Source: an uncultured Lachnospiraceae bacterium
Lineage (GTDB): Bacteria > Bacillota > Clostridia > Lachnospirales > Lachnospiraceae
NCBI GenBank assembly: GCA_910586315.1
Contig: CAJUIP010000033.1
Coordinates: 1 to 40,793, forward strand
Length of the DNA stretch: 40,793 bases
Direction of reading: 5' to 3'
Shown: positions 1 through 7,245 of the stretch, in pieces
How the letters are laid out: each line of letters starts with the position of its first letter
Position numbering within the stretch: the first letter of the stretch is position 1
Position numbers and translations under genes: made by a program
The notes under the pieces: model-generated
Seen by the model: only the letters and a program-made list of their open reading frames with translations
Told to the model about the DNA's origin: nothing
Databases searched by the model: none

Positions 1-193
1 ACTGAAAATTCATTCTGCGTCATTTAGCTGAAAGTAATCGAGCCAGTACACTAGCAAGAGAATTTGCGTGAAATTAGTAGTAATTACAGCCGAACGCCGC
101 AATATCACGTAGGTTAATTTTGAAATATGCGCTGTAGTGCCTGTAGAATACGGGGTAGAAGATGCCGCCGGCTTTTATAGAAAAGGAGTATGC

Positions 194-901
194 ATGTATC
201 AATTTGAAAAAATGGACCGGAAGCTTTTGGGCTCCCGGGTGGAGGACGCACTGATGAATTTCATCCTCACAAAGCCGGTGGCGGTGGGACAGCGGATTCC
301 CAATGAGTTTGAACTGGCGGAGCAGTTCGGCGTGGGAAGGAGTACAGTAAGAGAGGCTGTGAAGGGTCTGGTGTCCAAAGGAGTTTTAGAGGTGCGGAGA
401 GGCTCTGGAACTTATGTCGTAAGTACGAGTTCACTGGAGGACGATCCTTTGGGACTTTCCAGATTCCAGGATAAGTATAAGCTGGCGCTGGAATTATTTG
501 AAGTGCGGCTGATGCTGGAGCCGGAGATCGCTTCTCTGGCCTGCGAATTTGCAACAGAGGAAGAAAAAGAGCAGCTAAAGAGCCTTTGCGATGAGGTGGA
601 GCGGCTGTACATGGATGGTAAAAACCATATTAAGAAGGATATTGAGTTTCACACCTGTATTGCCAGGTGCAGCAAAAACAGGGTGGTGGAAATTCTGATC
701 CCGTTAATCAATTCGGCGGTGACAACGTTTGCCAATTTAACCCACAGGCTTTTAATGCAGGAAACCATTGACACCCACCGGGCTATTACGGATGCAATTC
801 TAAACGGCGATTCCGTCGGCGCCCGCTGCGCCATGATTATGCATCTGACCTACAATCGTCAGATGCTTATGAAGATGGAGGCGGAGGAATTGTGCAAATG
901 A
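194..901 (+). CDS. FadR-subfamily GntR transcriptional regulator
   Basis: A 235-aa DNA-binding regulator. Residues about 10-75 form a GntR winged helix (NEFELAEQFGVGRSTVREAV, then the wing RRGSGTYV). Residues about 95-225 are an FCD ligand domain in which D149, H153, H195 and H217 match the Asp/His/His/His metal site of this family. The start at 194 is preferred over an in-frame ATG at 137 because AAAGGAG lies at 182-188. It sits directly upstream of a GntP permease and a sugar-acid dehydratase, so it probably senses an aldonate or its catabolite and represses that pair; this is inference from context. A palindrome at 1022-1045 is the likely binding site. An own terminator follows at 914-944, so it is transcribed separately from its targets. 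Confidence 0.9.
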   Translation: MYQFEKMDRKLLGSRVEDALMNFILTKPVAVGQRIPNEFELAEQFGVGRSTVREAVKGLVSKGVLEVRRGSGTYVVSTSSLEDDPLGLSRFQDKYKLALELFEVRLMLEPEIASLACEFATEEEKEQLKSLCDEVERLYMDGKNHIKKDIEFHTCIARCSKNRVVEILIPLINSAVTTFANLTHRLLMQETIDTHRAITDAILNGDSVGARCAMIMHLTYNRQMLMKMEAEELCK

Positions 902-913
902 TACGAAAAGAAC

Positions 914-944
914 AGGACTTTTCCGTAAAGTCCTTCTTTTTTTT
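914..944 (+). terminator. Intrinsic terminator after the GntR regulator
   Basis: An 8-bp stem (AGGACTTT at 914-921 with AAAGTCCT at 927-934), a 5-nt loop and a run of eight T at 937-944. It separates the regulator from the permease-dehydratase operon. Confidence 0.85.
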
Positions 945-983
945 GTGCGAAACATAGAAAAATCGACAAATACATATGATGTA

Positions 984-1012
984 TTGACAAAAAATGCCGA
1001 AAATTGTAGAAT
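984..1012 (+). promoter_or_regulatory. Sigma-A promoter of the gntP-dehydratase operon
   Basis: TTGACA at 984-989, a 17-bp spacer and TAGAAT at 1007-1012. The predicted start of transcription is near 1019, just before a 24-bp palindrome, so a bound repressor would block initiation or early elongation. Confidence 0.75.
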
Positions 1013-1021
1013 AAACCCAAG

Positions 1022-1045
1022 ATAACATAAGACGTCAGATGTTAT
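1022..1045. promoter_or_regulatory. Candidate operator, 24-bp palindrome
   Basis: Half-sites ATAACAT (1022-1028) and ATGTTAT (1039-1045) flank a central GACGTC (1031-1036); 10 of 12 base pairs of the dyad match. It lies at about +3 to +26 of the predicted transcript. Dyads of this kind and position are typical of GntR/FadR repressor sites; assignment to the regulator at 194-901 is inference. Confidence 0.55.
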
Positions 1046-1111
1046 AAAAAAGAAAACAGGGAATAGCAGTTAAGAAGTAAGGGAATGCTATATGCAGGAG
1101 GTATAATTTGT

Positions 1112-2470
1112 ATGGTTGGTGAAGCAGTTGCTTTAAATCCGGGCAGGCTTGTTTTTGCTGCTCTCGTTGGTCTTGCGCTTTTATTGGTGCTGATTATTAA
1201 GTTTAAGATCCAGGCGATGGTGTCCATTTTAATCGGCGCCATTACCATAGGTCTTCTGGCAGGAATGCCATTTGAAAATATTGTCACAGCGGTAAATGAC
1301 GGGATTGGAAACACATTAAAGGGAATCGCACTCCTGGTGGGGCTTGGTTCCATGTTCGGTGCCATTTTGGAGGTCTCCGGCGGCGCCCAGACTCTGGCGG
1401 TTTCCATGGTAAAATGGTTTGGGGATAAAAAAGCGGCCTGGGCCCTGGGAATCACCGGCCTTGTAATCGCCATGCCGGTATTTTTTGACGCGGGGCTTAT
1501 CATTTTGATTCCCCTTGCGTTCTCCCTAGCAAAAAGAACGAAGCGCTCCTCGCTGTTTTATGCGATACCGCTTCTGGCAGGTCTGGCGGTCGGCCACGCA
1601 TTTATTCCGCCGACTCCTGGCCCTGTTCTGGTGGCCACCATGCTGAATGTGGAGCTGGGATGGGTAATTCTTGTGGGAATTGCCTGCGGCGTGTTCGCCA
1701 TGATTGTGGCGGGTCCCGTTTGGGGTTCCATCTGTGGTTCCAAGTATAATGTCCCGGTTCCGGACCATGTAGCAGAGCAGGAGGATTTTGATGAGTCTAA
1801 GCTTCCAAAGTTCGGAACCATTGTAGCCATAATTATGATTCCGCTGGTACTTATTATTCTGGATTCTCTGGCGGGTGTGGTTCCGGCGCTTTCGGGAATG
1901 CAGGCAATCTTCGGATTTTTGGGAGAACCCTTTGTGGCCCTGTTAATCGCCACCATTGCAGCCATGCTGATTCTGGGAATCGGTCACGGCTACAATACAG
2001 AAGAGCTGGAAAAGATCATGACAAAGTCCCTGGAGCCCACAGGTCTTATTCTCTTAGTGACAGCCAGCGGCGGCGTGCTTCGCTATATGCTTCAGTATTC
2101 CGGTCTCGGCGATGTGATCGGCGAGGCGGTTTCCTCCGCAAACCTGCCTATCGTGATTGTGGCTTTCCTTGTAGCCGCCCTGGTGAGAATCTGCGTGGGT
2201 TCCGCAACCGTAGCCATGACCATGGCAGCCGGAATCATCGCGGCTATGCCGGAGATTGCATCTCTTTCCCCATTGTACCTGGCGTGTACCACAGCGGCAG
2301 TGGCCGGAGGCGCTACGGTCTGTTCTCACTTTAATGACTCCGGCTTCTGGCTCGTGAAATCTCTGGTGGGAATGGATGAAAAGACCACATTAAAGACATG
2401 GACCATCATGGAGACTCTTGTGGGCGGCACCGGATTTGTTGTGGCACTGATAATCTCGTTTTTTGCATAA
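1112..2470 (+). CDS. GntP-family gluconate/aldonate:H+ symporter
   Basis: A 452-aa, highly hydrophobic permease with the length and glycine-rich helix pattern of the GntP family. Recognisable family segments are VFFDAGLIILIPLAFSLAKR, HAFIPPTPGPV and the C-terminal stretch around VCSHFNDSGFWLVK. The start at 1112 follows CAGGAGGT at 1094-1101; an upstream in-frame ATG at 1085 has no ribosome site. GntP proteins import gluconate or related sugar acids with protons. The next gene, 54 bp downstream, is an IlvD/Edd dehydratase, and together they point to import and dehydration of one aldonate. The exact substrate cannot be read from sequence; relatives also carry lactate-like, glycerate or idonate substrates. 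Confidence 0.9.
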   Translation: MVGEAVALNPGRLVFAALVGLALLLVLIIKFKIQAMVSILIGAITIGLLAGMPFENIVTAVNDGIGNTLKGIALLVGLGSMFGAILEVSGGAQTLAVSMVKWFGDKKAAWALGITGLVIAMPVFFDAGLIILIPLAFSLAKRTKRSSLFYAIPLLAGLAVGHAFIPPTPGPVLVATMLNVELGWVILVGIACGVFAMIVAGPVWGSICGSKYNVPVPDHVAEQEDFDESKLPKFGTIVAIIMIPLVLIILDSLAGVVPALSGMQAIFGFLGEPFVALLIATIAAMLILGIGHGYNTEELEKIMTKSLEPTGLILLVTASGGVLRYMLQYSGLGDVIGEAVSSANLPIVIVAFLVAALVRICVGSATVAMTMAAGIIAAMPEIASLSPLYLACTTAAVAGGATVCSHFNDSGFWLVKSLVGMDEKTTLKTWTIMETLVGGTGFVVALIISFFA

Positions 2471-2474
2471 AATT

Positions 2475-2496
2475 CCGGCCTGGCCCTGGAGGCCGG
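2475..2496 (+). promoter_or_regulatory. Intercistronic hairpin, gntP to dehydratase
   Basis: Perfect 7-bp GC-rich stem (CCGGCCT with AGGCCGG, 8-nt loop) just after the permease stop and 28 bp before the next start. No T-run follows, so it is more likely an RNA-stability or processing hairpin than a terminator. Confidence 0.4.
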
Positions 2497-2524
2497 GTTA
2501 TCAGCGAAAGGAAGGTATTCATAT

Positions 2525-4270
2525 ATGGAACTTAGAAGTCAGGAAATGAGAAAGCTGGCTCCGGAGCTGGATCCCCTTAGAATCGGAACCGGATGGAAGC
2601 CGGAGGATCTGGAAAAGCCGCAGGTGATGATTGAGAGTACTTTTGGGGACAGTCATCCGGGCAGCGGCCATCTGGATATTCTTGTGGAAGAGGTACGCAA
2701 AGGGATTGAAGAGGCAGGTGGCCATGGGGCCAGATATTTCTGCACCGATATCTGCGATGGCGAAAGCCAGGGAACGGACGGGATCAATTACAGCCTGGTA
2801 AGCCGTGAGATGATTGCCAATATGATCGAAATTCATGCCAACGCCACTCCTTTTGACGCAGGCGTTTATCTGGCAAGCTGTGACAAAGGGCTTCCTGGGA
2901 ATCTCATGGGACTGGCAAGGGCGGATGTACCTGCCATTGTGGTCCCCGGCGGGACAATGAACGCAGGTCCGGAAATGCTGACCCTGGAGCAGCTTGGCAT
3001 GTACAGCGCCAGATTTCAGAGAGGCGAGATCGACGAGGAAAAGTTAAATTGGGCCAAATGCAACGCATGTCCAAGCTGCGGCGCCTGCTCTTTCATCGGA
3101 ACCGCTTCCACCATGCAGATCATGTCGGAGGCCCTGGGCCTTGCCCTTCCGGGAAGCGCCCTGATGCCGGCCACAAGCCCTGACCTTCTTTCCTTTGCAA
3201 GAGAAGCCGGAAGAAGGTCTGTGGAGCTTGCGAAGACTCCGGGAATGCGCCCCAGTGAAATTGTGACATTAAAAAGCTTTGAAAATGCCATTCTGGTTCA
3301 TGCGGCCGTTTCTGGCAGCACAAACTGCCTTCTTCACATTCCGGCCATTGCCCATGAATTTGGGATCGAGATCACCGGAGATACGTTTGACAGGATCCAC
3401 CGGGGAGCCCGCTATCTTCTGGATGTCCGTCCCGCAGGACGGTGGCCCGCAGAAGTCTTTTATTATGCCGGCGGCGTTCCGGCCATCATGGAGGAAATTA
3501 AGCCCTATCTTCATCTGGATGTGATGACGGTCACCGGAAAGACGCTGGGAGAGAATCTGGAGGAGCTTAAGAAAAACGGGTTCTATGAGCGCTGTGAGAA
3601 ATGGCTGCAGGAATTCAATGAGAGATACGGTGTGTCCGTTACGAAGGAAGACATCATACGTCCCTATGACAAGGCCCTGGGAACGGACGGAAGCATTGCC
3701 ATTCTCCGCGGAAACCTTGCTCCGGAGGGGGCTGTGATTAAGCACACCGCCTGTCCGAAGGAGATGTTTAAGGCTGTTCTGCGGGCCAGACCTTTTGACA
3801 GTGAGGAAGAGTGTCTGGACGCTGTGTTAAAGCACAGGGTGCAGAAAGGCGATGCGGTATTTATCCGCTATGAAGGCCCCAAGGGCAGCGGAATGCCGGA
3901 AATGTTCTATACCTCTGAGGCCATCAGCAGCGATAAAGAGCTGGGAAGAAGCATTGCCCTCATTACGGACGGAAGATTTTCCGGTGCGTCCACAGGCCCT
4001 GTGATCGGCCACTGCAGTCCGGAGGCCGTGGACGGCGGCCCCATTGCCCTGGTGGAAGAGGGAGATCTCATCGAGATCGATGTGATGGAGAGAAAACTTA
4101 ACATCATCGGTGTCAACGGAGAGAGAAAAACACCGGAGGAGATTGATGCCATCCTGGCGGAACGGAAGAAGAGCTGGAAGCCCAGGGAAAAGAAGTACAA
4201 AAAAGGCGTGCTGAGATTATTCAGCGAGCATGCCGTAAGCCCCATGAAGGGCGCATATCTGGATTACTAA
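2525..4270 (+). CDS. IlvD/Edd-family dehydratase, probable sugar-acid (aldonate) dehydratase
   Basis: A 581-aa Fe-S dehydratase. Three conserved cysteines that would hold the cluster are C77 (in DICDGE), C119 (in ASCDKGLPG) and C188 (in SCGACSFIG). VSGSTNCLLHIPAIAHE and TDGRFSGAS (the catalytic-serine region) are family signatures. Its length and the CDKGLPG/CNACPSCGAC variants resemble pentonate/hexonate dehydratases more than housekeeping dihydroxy-acid dehydratase, and the GntP neighbour supports a sugar acid. The expected reaction is removal of water from an aldonate to give a 2-keto-3-deoxy acid. KDG kinase and aldolase are not in the window. Start at 2525 follows AAAGGAAGG. Family assignment is firm; the substrate is inference. 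Confidence 0.85.
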   Translation: MELRSQEMRKLAPELDPLRIGTGWKPEDLEKPQVMIESTFGDSHPGSGHLDILVEEVRKGIEEAGGHGARYFCTDICDGESQGTDGINYSLVSREMIANMIEIHANATPFDAGVYLASCDKGLPGNLMGLARADVPAIVVPGGTMNAGPEMLTLEQLGMYSARFQRGEIDEEKLNWAKCNACPSCGACSFIGTASTMQIMSEALGLALPGSALMPATSPDLLSFAREAGRRSVELAKTPGMRPSEIVTLKSFENAILVHAAVSGSTNCLLHIPAIAHEFGIEITGDTFDRIHRGARYLLDVRPAGRWPAEVFYYAGGVPAIMEEIKPYLHLDVMTVTGKTLGENLEELKKNGFYERCEKWLQEFNERYGVSVTKEDIIRPYDKALGTDGSIAILRGNLAPEGAVIKHTACPKEMFKAVLRARPFDSEEECLDAVLKHRVQKGDAVFIRYEGPKGSGMPEMFYTSEAISSDKELGRSIALITDGRFSGASTGPVIGHCSPEAVDGGPIALVEEGDLIEIDVMERKLNIIGVNGERKTPEEIDAILAERKKSWKPREKKYKKGVLRLFSEHAVSPMKGAYLDY

Positions 4271-4280
4271 AAGTATTACG

Positions 4281-4297
4281 AAAAGTCCGGGGGGACT
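4281..4297 (-). terminator. Short terminator for the minus-strand NusG-domain gene
   Basis: On the minus strand a 5-bp stem (AGTCC/GGACT, 4-nt C loop) is followed by four T (complement of 4281-4284). It lies about 90 bp beyond the stop of the gene at 4386-4745. The stem is short, so termination may also use the nested repeat next to it. Confidence 0.4.
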
Positions 4298-4351
4298 GTC
4301 ACAAAACAGCAAATACTGATTTTTGCGATGGTCTCCTCTGAATTTTGTGAC
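4298..4351. repeat. Nested inverted repeat between convergent genes
   Basis: Outer 9-bp arms GTCACAAAA (4298-4306) and TTTTGTGAC (4343-4351) enclose inner arms GCAAA (4309-4313) and TTTGC (4322-4326). The same word TGTCACAAAA recurs at the leuB terminator near 21825-21834. It lies between convergent genes and probably acts as a bidirectional terminator or is a dispersed intergenic repeat. Confidence 0.5.
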
Positions 4352-4385
4352 GCACTTCTGACGGAAAGCAATTTTCAGGCACACT

Positions 4386-4745
4386 CTAGTGTCCTGAAAT
4401 TCTTGCAGTCATCCGGTTGGGAAGACATACGATAATTTCCCCGTCACGGCTTATTTTACCCTGATGGATACATATTTTATCGGGGCAGGAGGCCTCCGAA
4501 ATCCAGGCTTCTCCGTTTTCAATCACCAGATGATTATGACCTCCGTCTGCGCCTTCAATATCAAGCTCCTGGTCTTTCCATAAAGCCAGGGTTTGGGTTA
4601 CCGTACCGTCGATGGAGATTTCCACCACGGCCGCCGGTTTGGAAAAAAAGAAGTGGTTCCATAAAAATAAGAGAGCGGAGATAAGAAGAATGGCGCCGGC
4701 TAAAAGAAACTCCCGCTTCCCTGTTTTCTGACTGAAGTCTGACAT
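4386..4745 (-). CDS. NusG domain II-containing membrane-anchored protein
   Basis: A 119-aa protein with a basic N-terminus, one membrane segment at about residues 14-31 (LLAGAILLISALLFLW) and an extracytoplasmic beta-rich domain. The domain carries the pattern SCPDKICIHQG followed by IVCLPNRM, typical of NusG-domain-II (DUF) proteins found near respiratory or flavin-transfer genes in clostridia. The reading frame extends upstream to 4991, but ATG at 4745 is chosen because AAGGAGG (complement of 4751-4757) lies just before it, and the longer frame runs into the proS leader. The function is unknown. The two to three cysteines could take part in redox or metal binding. It stands alone, convergent with the dehydratase gene. 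Confidence 0.8.
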   Translation of the reverse strand: MSDFSQKTGKREFLLAGAILLISALLFLWNHFFFSKPAAVVEISIDGTVTQTLALWKDQELDIEGADGGHNHLVIENGEAWISEASCPDKICIHQGKISRDGEIIVCLPNRMTARISGH

Positions 4746-4757
4746 GTGAACCTCCTT

Positions 4758-4781
4758 ACTGACACTGGGGTCAGTATACCA
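4758..4781 (-). promoter_or_regulatory. Extended -10 promoter with adjacent palindrome
   Basis: Minus strand: TGG followed by TATACT (4781 down to 4773) forms an extended -10. It overlaps an inverted repeat ACTGAC/GTCAGT (4758-4763 and 4770-4775). No good -35 is visible. The dyad could be an operator, but the transcript leader would be very short. Confidence 0.35.
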
Positions 4782-4832
4782 CAACGAGAATGGCGGCGGC
4801 AATGAAAAATATGTCCGGAGCCGGTTTATACC

Positions 4833-4861
4833 TTGACAAAACGGCTTAAATCCCTTAGAAT
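4833..4861 (+). promoter_or_regulatory. Sigma-A promoter of the proS operon
   Basis: Perfect TTGACA at 4833-4838, a 17-bp spacer and TAGAAT at 4856-4861. Transcription should start near 4868 and read the T-box leader. Confidence 0.8.
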
Positions 4862-4867
4862 CTGTAC

Positions 4868-5115
4868 ATAAATAAAGTTCACAGGAAGGCTGTGATGGGG
4901 AAAAGTACGCGAGAGAGCGGTATCTCAGAGAGGAAGGAACGGTGAGAACTTCCATACTGGCGGCGCGGAACCCGGCCCCGGAGCTCTGCATGAGAAATGC
5001 AGCGTAATTTCCGGCGTTAACGGAAGAAGAGGAGAGTTTCCGGCAGGTCCGGAAGCTAAATTGGGTGGTAACGCCGGCTGTCGGTCCCTTTGGGAAAGGC
5101 GGCTTTTTTTGTGTA
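4868..5115 (+). promoter_or_regulatory. Proline-specific T-box leader of proS
   Basis: A tRNA-sensing attenuator. Stem I shows AGTA at 4904-4907 opposite GAA at 4968-4970 (the S-turn of the specifier loop), immediately followed by CCC at 4971-4973, a proline codon. The stem CGCG/CGCG (4908-4911, 4964-4967) and the distal helix GGAAG/CTTCC agree with this. A hairpin CTGCAT/ATGCAG follows at 4985-5001. The T-box sequence GGGTGGTAACGCC lies at 5063-5074 region, with TGGT able to pair with the ACCA end of uncharged tRNA. A GC-rich hairpin with seven T (5104-5110) is the terminator. Uncharged tRNA-Pro would favour read-through into proS. Confidence 0.88.
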
Positions 5116-5171
5116 ACAGGAAACTGCAGTACAAAAAAGCATTCATAAAATTTAAATGAGGAGAGAAAGTT

Positions 5172-6605
5172 ATGGCAAAGGACAAAAAAATGGTTGAGGC
5201 GATCACTTCCATGGAAGAGGATTTCGCCCAGTGGTACACCGATGTGGTGAAGAAAGCGGAGCTTTGCGATTACGCAAGCGTAAAGGGCTGTATGGTAATC
5301 AAGCCTGACGGATACGCAATCTGGGAAAATATCCAGAACGAGCTGGATAAGCGGTTTAAGGCGACAGGCGTGAAGAACGTGTACATGCCCTTATTTATCC
5401 CGGAAAGCCTTCTGGAAAAGGAGAAGGATCATGTGGAGGGCTTCGCTCCTGAGGTTGCGTGGGTAACCCACGGCGGTCTGGAGCCTCTTCAGGAGAGACT
5501 TTGCGTAAGACCTACGTCTGAAACTCTGTTCTGTGATTTTTACGCAGGAGATATCCATTCCTATCGGGATCTGCCGAAGGTATACAATCAGTGGTGTTCT
5601 GTTGTTAGATGGGAGAAAACCACAAGGCCGTTCTTACGTTCCAGAGAGTTTTTATGGCAGGAGGGCCATACGGCCCATGCCACAGCCGAGGAGGCCCAGG
5701 AGCGTACCATTCAGATGTTAAACGTGTATGCGGATTTCTGCGAGGAGTTTCTTGCGATTCCCGTGATCCGCGGGCAGAAGACCGACAAGGAAAAATTTGC
5801 GGGAGCTGAGGCGACCTATACCATCGAAGCTTTGATGCACGACGGAAAGGCCCTGCAATCCGGCACCAGCCATAATTTTGGTGATGGCTTTGCAAAGGCA
5901 TTCGAAATTCAGTTTTCTGATAAGGATAACAAGTTAAAGTATGTACACCAGACTTCCTGGGGGATGTCGACCCGCATCATGGGCGCCATTATCATGGTCC
6001 ACGGCGACAATGAGGGACTGGTGCTTCCGCCAAACGTGGCTCCCACGCAGGTGGTAATCGTTCCCATCCGCCAGCAGCAGGAGGGCGTCCTGGAAAAGGC
6101 GAATGAAGTGGCAGAGGCGCTTTCTGCTTTTCGTGTGAAGGTGGATGATTCCGACAAGACTCCGGGCTGGAAATTCAGTGAATCTGAGATGCGCGGAATT
6201 CCGGTCCGCGTGGAACTGGGACCGAAGGATATTGAGGCTGGCCAGGCCATTTTGGTTCGCCGTGATACCCATGAGAAGATTACTGTAGCTCTTTCAGAAA
6301 TCGAGGAGAAGACAGGCGAGCTTCTTAAGACCATCCAGCATGATATGTTTGAGCGCGCCAGGGCGCACCGCGACGCTCATACCTATGCGGCTTCCGGTAT
6401 GGAAGAGATGAGGGAGATTGCCGATAATAAGCCAGGCTTCATAAAGGCCATGTGGTGTGGATGCCGGGAGTGCGAGGAAAAACTGAAGGAGACCGTGGGT
6501 GTCACCTCCAGATGTATACCCTTTAAACAGGAGACCATTTCCGACACCTGCGTATGCTGTGGAAAGCCTGCGAAGAAAATGGTTTACTGGGGCAAGGCAT
6601 ATTAA
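5172..6605 (+). CDS. proS: Prolyl-tRNA synthetase, type 3 (archaeal/eukaryotic-like)
   Basis: A 477-aa class II synthetase that charges tRNA-Pro with proline. The length equals that of the short ProS type 3, without the editing insertion of the long bacterial type. Motif regions are visible at RPTSETLFCDFY, RSREFLWQEGHTAH and HQTSWGMSTRIMGA. The C-terminal domain has cysteines in CGCRECEEK and CVCCGK that would bind zinc, and ends with the aromatic/basic tail expected for this type. The T-box leader with specifier CCC independently supports the proline assignment. ATG at 5172 follows GAGGAGAG. The bioY gene starts 3 bp after its stop, so the two are probably co-transcribed. Confidence 0.96.
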   Translation: MAKDKKMVEAITSMEEDFAQWYTDVVKKAELCDYASVKGCMVIKPDGYAIWENIQNELDKRFKATGVKNVYMPLFIPESLLEKEKDHVEGFAPEVAWVTHGGLEPLQERLCVRPTSETLFCDFYAGDIHSYRDLPKVYNQWCSVVRWEKTTRPFLRSREFLWQEGHTAHATAEEAQERTIQMLNVYADFCEEFLAIPVIRGQKTDKEKFAGAEATYTIEALMHDGKALQSGTSHNFGDGFAKAFEIQFSDKDNKLKYVHQTSWGMSTRIMGAIIMVHGDNEGLVLPPNVAPTQVVIVPIRQQQEGVLEKANEVAEALSAFRVKVDDSDKTPGWKFSESEMRGIPVRVELGPKDIEAGQAILVRRDTHEKITVALSEIEEKTGELLKTIQHDMFERARAHRDAHTYAASGMEEMREIADNKPGFIKAMWCGCRECEEKLKETVGVTSRCIPFKQETISDTCVCCGKPAKKMVYWGKAY

Positions 6606-6607
6606 TT

Positions 6608-7189
6608 ATGAAAGAACGCGCATGGACCGTAAGGGATATGGCCTACGGCGGCCTGTTTACCGCACTAATTGCGGCCGGAGCATTCATAAAGATCACCATA
6701 CCAGTTCAGCCGGTGCCCATGCATTTTACCCTTCAGTTCTTTTTTGTGCTGCTTTCCGCCCTTCTTCTGGGCGCAAGAAGGTCTCTGGCCTGTGTGGCGG
6801 CTTATCTGGCCATCGGGCTCTGCGGGATTCCGGTGTTCGCCACCGGAGGCGGGCTGTCCTATTTACTGAAGCCCACCTTCGGATTTCTGATTGGCTTTGC
6901 AGCGGCAGGGTTTCTCACGGGCAGGGTTTTTGAAATCAGGCGGAAAAATACCTTTTTCTGGCTCCTGTTTTCAGCGCTTTGGGGACTTTTGGCAGATTAT
7001 GCCTGCGGGATGATTTACTTTTACGTGTGCAGCAATTATGTGCTTCATGTGACTGTTGAATGGAAGCTGGTGTTTGTCAACTGTTTTCTGCTTACAGTGG
7101 GAGAGGATTTTATTTTATGCGTGCTGGCGGCATTACTGGCCAGACGCCTGATCCCTGCGCTTTCCGGGATGGAGGCCGGGCAGAGGTAG
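6608..7189 (+). CDS. bioY: BioY biotin ECF-transporter substrate-binding protein
   Basis: A 193-aa integral membrane protein with about six hydrophobic segments. AYGGLFTALIAAGAFIKI, the PVQPVPMHFTLQ loop and GLCGIPVFATGGG are hallmarks of BioY, the S component that binds biotin for the energy-coupling-factor transporter. The start at 6608 is chosen from homology (the frame is open further upstream within proS) and lies two bases after the proS stop; the ribosome site is weak, so translational coupling with proS is likely. No biotin synthesis genes or EcfAAT genes are visible in the window, which fits a shared ECF module elsewhere in the genome. Confidence 0.92.
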   Translation: MKERAWTVRDMAYGGLFTALIAAGAFIKITIPVQPVPMHFTLQFFFVLLSALLLGARRSLACVAAYLAIGLCGIPVFATGGGLSYLLKPTFGFLIGFAAAGFLTGRVFEIRRKNTFFWLLFSALWGLLADYACGMIYFYVCSNYVLHVTVEWKLVFVNCFLLTVGEDFILCVLAALLARRLIPALSGMEAGQR

Positions 7190-7245
7190 AAAAGGCGGCA
7201 TGTCCGCTTACTGCGATTTTGCATATAGAAACAGGAGAGGGATTC

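Noticed and set aside
2525..4270. Housekeeping ilvD (dihydroxy-acid dehydratase)
   Set aside because: The cysteine-loop variants and length resemble sugar-acid dehydratases, and the gene is linked to GntP and a FadR-type regulator rather than to ilv genes.
4746..4991. Upstream extension of the NusG-domain-II frame
   Set aside because: It has no ribosome site, runs antisense into the proS T-box leader, and the internal ATG at 4745 has a perfect AAGGAGG.
7060..7245. N-terminal extension of the CCA enzyme overlapping bioY
   Set aside because: It would overlap the bioY coding region; the ATG at 7246 has a proper AGGAGAGG and starts at the conserved family N-terminus.
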